Source: Methanomicrobiales archaeon HGW-Methanomicrobiales-3
GTDB taxonomy: Archaea; Halobacteriota; Methanomicrobia; Methanomicrobiales; Methanospirillaceae
DNA length: 64,000 bases
Reading direction: 5' to 3'
Assembly (NCBI GenBank): GCA_002839605.1
Contig: PGYK01000005.1
Span: forward strand, 62,001 to 126,000
Of this stretch, positions 60,036-64,000 are shown piece after piece; within the stretch, counting starts at the first letter, position 1, and each line of letters starts with the position of its first letter. Position numbers and translations under genes: made by a program. The notes under the pieces were generated by a model that worked only from the letters and a program-made list of their open reading frames with translations, ran no database searches and was not told the origin of the DNA.

Positions 60036-60311
60036 ATGACCCGGGACGAAACCGACATCTCTCTCAAAATGCCATCCGGCCTTGTTGAGAAGATGGATGC
60101 GATTGCAAAACTCAAGTACCTGAAACGCGAGGATGTGATCATCGATGCGTGCGCCTATTATGCCCAGTTCCACGATATGAACAACGAACAGCGCCCCGAG
60201 ACGATGAGAAACGTTCTGTTCGACCTCGCCCGCCATGATGGCGAATTCCGAAAAACGTTGCGGGATGTGCTCACTGATAACCCGAACAGCGATACCGGTT
60301 CATCGGAATAA
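60036..60311 (+). CDS. Ribbon-helix-helix-like protein (91 aa)
   Basis: A 91-aa protein. The N-terminus TDISLKMPSGLVEKMDAIAKLKYLKREDVIIDACAYYAQ fits the beta-alpha-alpha of CopG/RHH regulators. An acidic C-terminal half follows (RNVLFDLARHDGEFRKTLRDVL). It is probably a DNA-binding dimer. No toxin partner is adjacent. It is leaderless by TATA spacing. Confidence 0.7.
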   Translation: MTRDETDISLKMPSGLVEKMDAIAKLKYLKREDVIIDACAYYAQFHDMNNEQRPETMRNVLFDLARHDGEFRKTLRDVLTDNPNSDTGSSE

Positions 60312-60382
60312 TCCGTCGGACTTCCCGACAAATCACAATTTTACTGCCGCAGAGCCCTTTTTCTGGATGCAGACGACAGGAA

Positions 60383-61861
60383 TCAGAGCAGATTCTGGGC
60401 TGCCGCGATGATCGTTTTTAAGGCTTTGACCCGGGCAAACCACTTGTCATTGGACTCGACTACGGTCCAGGGGGCAATGCCCGTGCTCGTTCGTGCCAGC
60501 ATCTCATCAACCGCTTCGTCATAGAGATCCCATTTCTCCCGGTTCCACCAGTCATCTTCGGTTATTTTGTAGATCTTCAGGGGATCACCGGCACGCTGCT
60601 GGAAGCGTTTGAGCTGCTCATCCTTGCTGATCTCGAGCCAGAACTTGACGATCCCGCCCCCGGACGAGGTGAGGAATTCCTCCTCCATCTCGTTTATCTC
60701 CCCGTATGCCCGCTGCCAGTCATATTCTGAACAGAATCCTTCCACCCGTTCGACCAGCACACGCCCGTACCAGCTCCGGTCGAAGATGGCAATGTCCCCG
60801 CCGGTCGGGAAGTGTTTGATGAACCGCCGGAGATAATGGTACTGCATCTCGTGTTCGGTTGGAGCAGCGATTGGGACCACATAATACCCGAGCGGGTTCA
60901 TGTACCGCGTAACGCGGGTGATGTTGCCACCTTTGCCGGCAGCGTCCCAGCCCTCGTACGCGATGATAAGCGGGATCCGGCGTTTGAAGAGGAGGTAGTG
61001 CAGTTCGAGCATCTCGATCTGGAGCGTTCCGAGGGTTTCCTGCAATTCATCCTTGGTGTATACCTTCTCCGGTTCAGCGTGGCGTTTGACCGGGTTCTTC
61101 TTTGGTTTATTGACTTCCTTTGGCTTCGATTTTTTTCCTTTACCCTCAGTTGCCGCGGCAGTCTTCTTCTCAAGGGTCTTGACAAGGGAGGAATAGATTT
61201 TTAAAATTGCATATTTCCGGTCGGTTGCCTCGACTACCGTCCAGGGAGCATAGTCCGTGTCGGTCTTCTGGATGAAATCGTAAATGAGCGGGAGGGAGTC
61301 ATCATAATGCCGGTGGATATTCCAGATGGCGGGGGTGACCAGCCATGCGGTGAGCGGGTTCCTCTCCCGCTCCTCAAGCCGCAGCTTCTGTTCCTCTTTT
61401 GAGATGTGGAGGAAAAATTTTACCATCACCGTGCCGTCATCGTGGAGCTGCCGCTCGAAGGTATTGATCTGGTCTATCCGGGATTTGAGCGATTTCTCCC
61501 AGGTGTGCTTCTGCATCTCCTCGGATATGGCCCGGCTGTACCAGCTCCGTGCAAAGAGGGCGATCCTGCCCCTGGCAGGGATACGGAGCCAGAAGCGCCA
61601 GAGGAAGGGTCGTGCACGCTCTTCCTGCGCGGGTTTCTCGATTGCATGGAGCGCGTAGCCCCGGGGGTCGAGGGCATGAACAATCTCGTGGACCGCCATC
61701 GTGATGCCTGCAGTGTTCCAGCCTTCGAAGACGATGATGACGGGGACTTTCTGGTCATGGAGGGTGCGCTGGAGAATCCCCAGTCGTTCCTTGTACGATT
61801 CAAGGGTCTTCTCATATGACTTTTCGTCAGCCGTCTTTTTGAGATCCAGCTTGTCAAGCAT
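60383..61861 (-). CDS. Tandem polyphosphate kinase 2 (class II, Pap-like)
   Basis: A 492-aa protein with two PPK2 domains. The C-terminal domain is intact: Walker A YEGWDAAGKGGN with Lys310, and FDRSWYGRVLVERVEGF with DWQRAYGEINEME. The N-terminal domain has a degenerate P-loop, FEGWNTAGITMA, where the Lys position is Ile53, and FARSWYSRAISE in place of FDRSWY. A Lys-rich linker lies at about 230-265. Two-domain PPK2 enzymes phosphorylate AMP to ADP with polyphosphate. The ATG at 61861 (MLDKLDLKK) excludes a low-complexity extension. Confidence 0.93.
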   Translation of the reverse strand: MLDKLDLKKTADEKSYEKTLESYKERLGILQRTLHDQKVPVIIVFEGWNTAGITMAVHEIVHALDPRGYALHAIEKPAQEERARPFLWRFWLRIPARGRIALFARSWYSRAISEEMQKHTWEKSLKSRIDQINTFERQLHDDGTVMVKFFLHISKEEQKLRLEERERNPLTAWLVTPAIWNIHRHYDDSLPLIYDFIQKTDTDYAPWTVVEATDRKYAILKIYSSLVKTLEKKTAAATEGKGKKSKPKEVNKPKKNPVKRHAEPEKVYTKDELQETLGTLQIEMLELHYLLFKRRIPLIIAYEGWDAAGKGGNITRVTRYMNPLGYYVVPIAAPTEHEMQYHYLRRFIKHFPTGGDIAIFDRSWYGRVLVERVEGFCSEYDWQRAYGEINEMEEEFLTSSGGGIVKFWLEISKDEQLKRFQQRAGDPLKIYKITEDDWWNREKWDLYDEAVDEMLARTSTGIAPWTVVESNDKWFARVKALKTIIAAAQNLL

Positions 61862-61946
61862 CCTGAAAAACACCCCCGGGGAGTTATCCGATCGATTCGT
61901 AGGGCATGACGGATGATAACGTTTCCGGCCGGAAAAAGAGCGGGGG

Positions 61947-63128
61947 TTATTCCCGTACCGTAAGCCCGTTCTCGCGGGCAATTTCTACAAACGCACCCGC
62001 AAGATGTTCAGCCTGCTTCTTTGTTGTGCCGTACGTATTGAACTTCCAGATTTTTGTCGCGCCGGGGATGATCCCCGTGATACCCCGCTCCTCGAGCGCG
62101 CTCTGGAGATAGTATCCGCGTTTCTTGTGCGTCTCTGCTACCGTGTCGAACGATTCGATGGTGTTGATCCGGGTCATTGTATGCTTCCGCGGGTATTCCG
62201 ACATGCAGGTTGTGCCCTCAATGGAGAGGAGCGCGTCCATGACAACATGGTGGTTTGCAAGCTCGCGGTCGAAATGTAATGTCCGCTCCTTTACGTGCGG
62301 GAACGAAGCCATCATACCGACGAGGGTTACCCCCATGAGCGTGCAGCCCATCATCTCCGGTTCCTTGATCCCGAACCTGCGTTTCGTCACGTCGCCTTCG
62401 ATGGCCGTTGTCCGGAAGACCTCATTCTCCCGTTCAGCCGTTGCTGCGAGGATCCCGGACGGTGCCGGGGCGGCCATGCTCTTGTGGCCGGAGCCGACCA
62501 CGAAGTCAACGCCGAGAGCCTTGCCGTCAACCGGCATGACCCCGACCGTGTATGCGCCATTATAGACCACGGGGATGTCGTACTGGTGGGCCACCTTTGC
62601 GATCGCCGCAACATCATGGATATTCCCGTACTGGTAATCGACATGATCGATGAAGGCAAGGACGGGCGCCCTGCCGAATTCGCGTTTGACCTCCTCGATC
62701 TTTGCCGCAGCCGCATCGGGCGTGACCCGCTTGTCATCCCCGACCGGGATCTCGCGGGCAATTCCTCCGGCCCCTTCCACGGCCATGAATTCCGTGTAGT
62801 GTGAGAGGGACGTGAGGAGTACCGGGTCACCCTTCTTCACGTAGGTCTGGGCAACCGCCTGGAACCCCCGCCGGGCACCGGGCACGGTCCGGACCGCATC
62901 CATATTCAGCCACTTTGCCACGTCTTTGTGGAACTCCGCTATCGGGGGTTTTGCAATATAATCGAGCCGGTTGGGTTTGCGGCAGTTGTCGCAGACCGAG
63001 TACCCGTCCCCGTACGCGATCACGGCTTTCATCGCGTCGCCTGTAAGCCGGCCGGCGGCCTGGATCGGGTCGATGTTGATGAAGAGCTCGTCAACCTGCC
63101 GGGCTTCGATGCCCTGCCCGCACCTCAT
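61947..63128 (-). CDS. pscS: Sep-tRNA:Cys-tRNA synthase (SepCysS)
   Basis: A 393-aa PLP enzyme converting O-phosphoseryl-tRNA-Cys to cysteinyl-tRNA-Cys with a sulfur donor, in the indirect cysteine pathway of methanogens. It has conserved cysteines near the N-terminus (GYSVCDNCRKPNRLDYI), ARRGFQAVAQ, and the PLP-binding Lys216 in VVGSGHKSMAAPAPSG. A second TM-free core ends FVEIARENGLTVRE. The ATG is preceded by ggagatgctga and overlaps the small upstream gene by 4 nt. Confidence 0.95.
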   Translation of the reverse strand: MRCGQGIEARQVDELFINIDPIQAAGRLTGDAMKAVIAYGDGYSVCDNCRKPNRLDYIAKPPIAEFHKDVAKWLNMDAVRTVPGARRGFQAVAQTYVKKGDPVLLTSLSHYTEFMAVEGAGGIAREIPVGDDKRVTPDAAAAKIEEVKREFGRAPVLAFIDHVDYQYGNIHDVAAIAKVAHQYDIPVVYNGAYTVGVMPVDGKALGVDFVVGSGHKSMAAPAPSGILAATAERENEVFRTTAIEGDVTKRRFGIKEPEMMGCTLMGVTLVGMMASFPHVKERTLHFDRELANHHVVMDALLSIEGTTCMSEYPRKHTMTRINTIESFDTVAETHKKRGYYLQSALEERGITGIIPGATKIWKFNTYGTTKKQAEHLAGAFVEIARENGLTVRE

Positions 63129-63307
63129 TTCAGCATCTCCTGTTTTAACGATCCGACCTGCCGCTCAAGGTTCTCCAGAAGGCGCACTGCCTGCGCTTTC
63201 TGGTTCGCATCGAAATCGTGGGATGGTGCGGTCTCCCGGAGGAGGACGCGGAGGTCCGTAAGCGTATAGATAGCCTGGAAGGTCATGTCGACTGCCCGTT
63301 TTGACAC
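63125..63307 (-). CDS. Small protein coupled to SepCysS (60 aa)
   Basis: A GTG at 63307, with aggtgaacac before it, starts MSKRAVDMTFQAIYTLTDLR. It continues as a helical protein with a coiled-coil-like end (AVRLLENLERQVGSLKQEMLK). Frames extending to 63496 lack a signal and are compositionally odd. The stop overlaps the SepCysS start (ATGA), suggesting a partner role. SepCysE is a known small partner of SepCysS, but this protein is shorter and I cannot claim homology. Confidence 0.6.
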   Translation of the reverse strand: MSKRAVDMTFQAIYTLTDLRVLLRETAPSHDFDANQKAQAVRLLENLERQVGSLKQEMLK

Positions 63308-63451
63308 GTGTTCACCTGCTGGTAGTATAGGTGCCGGAAGAAAAAAAGTACCAGTGTCCGTTTCTATGGGCAGGGCAGGATGAGGAGTACGTACATTTGT
63401 TTCATGCCCTTTATTTGCCGAACGGTAGAATACTGGATAACCGGTGAAAAA

Positions 63452-64000
63452 ATGAACGAACAGGTACATCTCCGGTTCAGGACCGAGGTCCGGCACTTCT
63501 CGCTTGTAGCAATTCTCAATTTCATCTTTGCCGCCATTGTCATGGCGATGAGCGTCGCGTATATTGTCGATGCCGTCTTTGGGATCATCTCCCCGGGGAG
63601 CCCCCTGTTGCCCCGTGCATTCAGCGGAGCCGTTGCGCTGGCATGTTTTGGTCTTGCCATCAGCTGGATCATTTCGACAATCCAGGTATTTGAAGGGGTT
63701 GAGGAGATCAGCGGCGAACTCGAAGAATCCGATGATCCGGTTTCAGAAGACCGCATCACCTGCCTGATGGTGAAGATGCTCGCGCACTACCGGAACAACC
63801 AGGCAACGATCCGGCGCATGATCCTTGTCAGCACGCTGGGCGGGTACTGCTTCTTTGCCCTTGGTATCCTGACCAGCCTTGAAGCATTCGTCATTACATC
63901 AGACGGGATCTCCTTCACGCTCGACAGCCTGCTGGTCATCCCGGCAATGATTCTGACTATCGGCATTGCGCTGGTCAGCCTCCTCTCCTCGCACACCTTT
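63452..64000 (+). CDS. Polytopic membrane protein (3' end beyond window)
   Basis: Read directly: MNEQVHLRFRTEVRHFSLVA, then four hydrophobic segments in the 183 codons available (about 18-45, 55-80, 125-145, 155-180). A charged loop separates the pairs (VEEISGELEESDDPVSEDRITCLMVKMLAHYRNNQATIRRM). It is still open at the edge. No family is recognised. It is divergent from the SepCysS pair. Confidence 0.7.
   Translation, partial: MNEQVHLRFRTEVRHFSLVAILNFIFAAIVMAMSVAYIVDAVFGIISPGSPLLPRAFSGAVALACFGLAISWIISTIQVFEGVEEISGELEESDDPVSEDRITCLMVKMLAHYRNNQATIRRMILVSTLGGYCFFALGILTSLEAFVITSDGISFTLDSLLVIPAMILTIGIALVSLLSSHTF

Overview
The window is archaeal and most likely from a methanogen of the Methanomicrobiales, close to Methanoregula. 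The evidence is a group II chaperonin (thermosome), aIF1A, TFE, an archaeal-type AlaRS, Sep-tRNA:Cys-tRNA synthase, Trm56, DUF2150, and the three-gene COG1900 / NIL-ferredoxin / UPF0280 set tied to homocysteine synthesis in methanogens. Many genes have a TATA-like box about 25-30 nt before the start codon with little or no leader. Genus assignment is inference.

Layout. 1-12.7 kb: an Ntn-hydrolase cut by the left edge, a PEGA surface protein, an ABC exporter, a SpoIIE-type phosphatase sensor, a NYN/LOTUS protein, a hydrolase, a DrrAB-like ABC pair, and small membrane or metal-binding proteins. 12.7-28.3 kb: an accessory-rich stretch with several genes too small for routine calling. It holds a secreted tyrosine-phosphatase-like protein, an operon joining a solute-binding/C13-peptidase fusion to a BMP-type binding protein, the thermosome, a transglutaminase-like lipoprotein and a thaumatin-like protein. 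The long spacers here are built of related GC-rich dispersed repeats.

28.4-40.9 kb: housekeeping genes (cupin, HD, aIF1A, CBS-type pyrophosphatase, AlaRS with an overlapping regulator, Nif3 with a SWIM protein) and the homocysteine operon behind a palindromic operator candidate. 40.6-44.8 kb: a toxin-antitoxin island. VapBC, RelBE and an orphan RelB are separated by partial copies of the 3' end of the UPF0280 gene, and a second VapBC follows. 45-50 kb: an information-processing operon (HTH, Trm56, ATP-grasp, TFE, HD), an ACT regulator, tRNA-Leu(GAG) and a third RelBE. 51-57 kb: cache-domain lipoproteins, a second BMP protein and a 7TM histidine kinase. 57-64 kb: DUF5814-like/DUF2150 pair, ThiI, a radical-SAM gene remnant broken at a repeat, tandem PPK2, SepCysS, and a membrane protein cut by the right edge.

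The most unusual items are: (1) toxin-antitoxin cassettes alternating with copies of one gene's 3' end; (2) an ANF-receptor/C13 (legumain-like) peptidase fusion translationally coupled to a BMP binding protein; (3) an archaeal thaumatin-like protein and an unrelated secreted phosphatase-like protein that share the same C-terminal tail; (4) a family of composite intergenic repeats bounded by a conserved small hairpin, one of which ends a PflX-like gene. No CRISPR array, rRNA, transposase or integrase was recognised.
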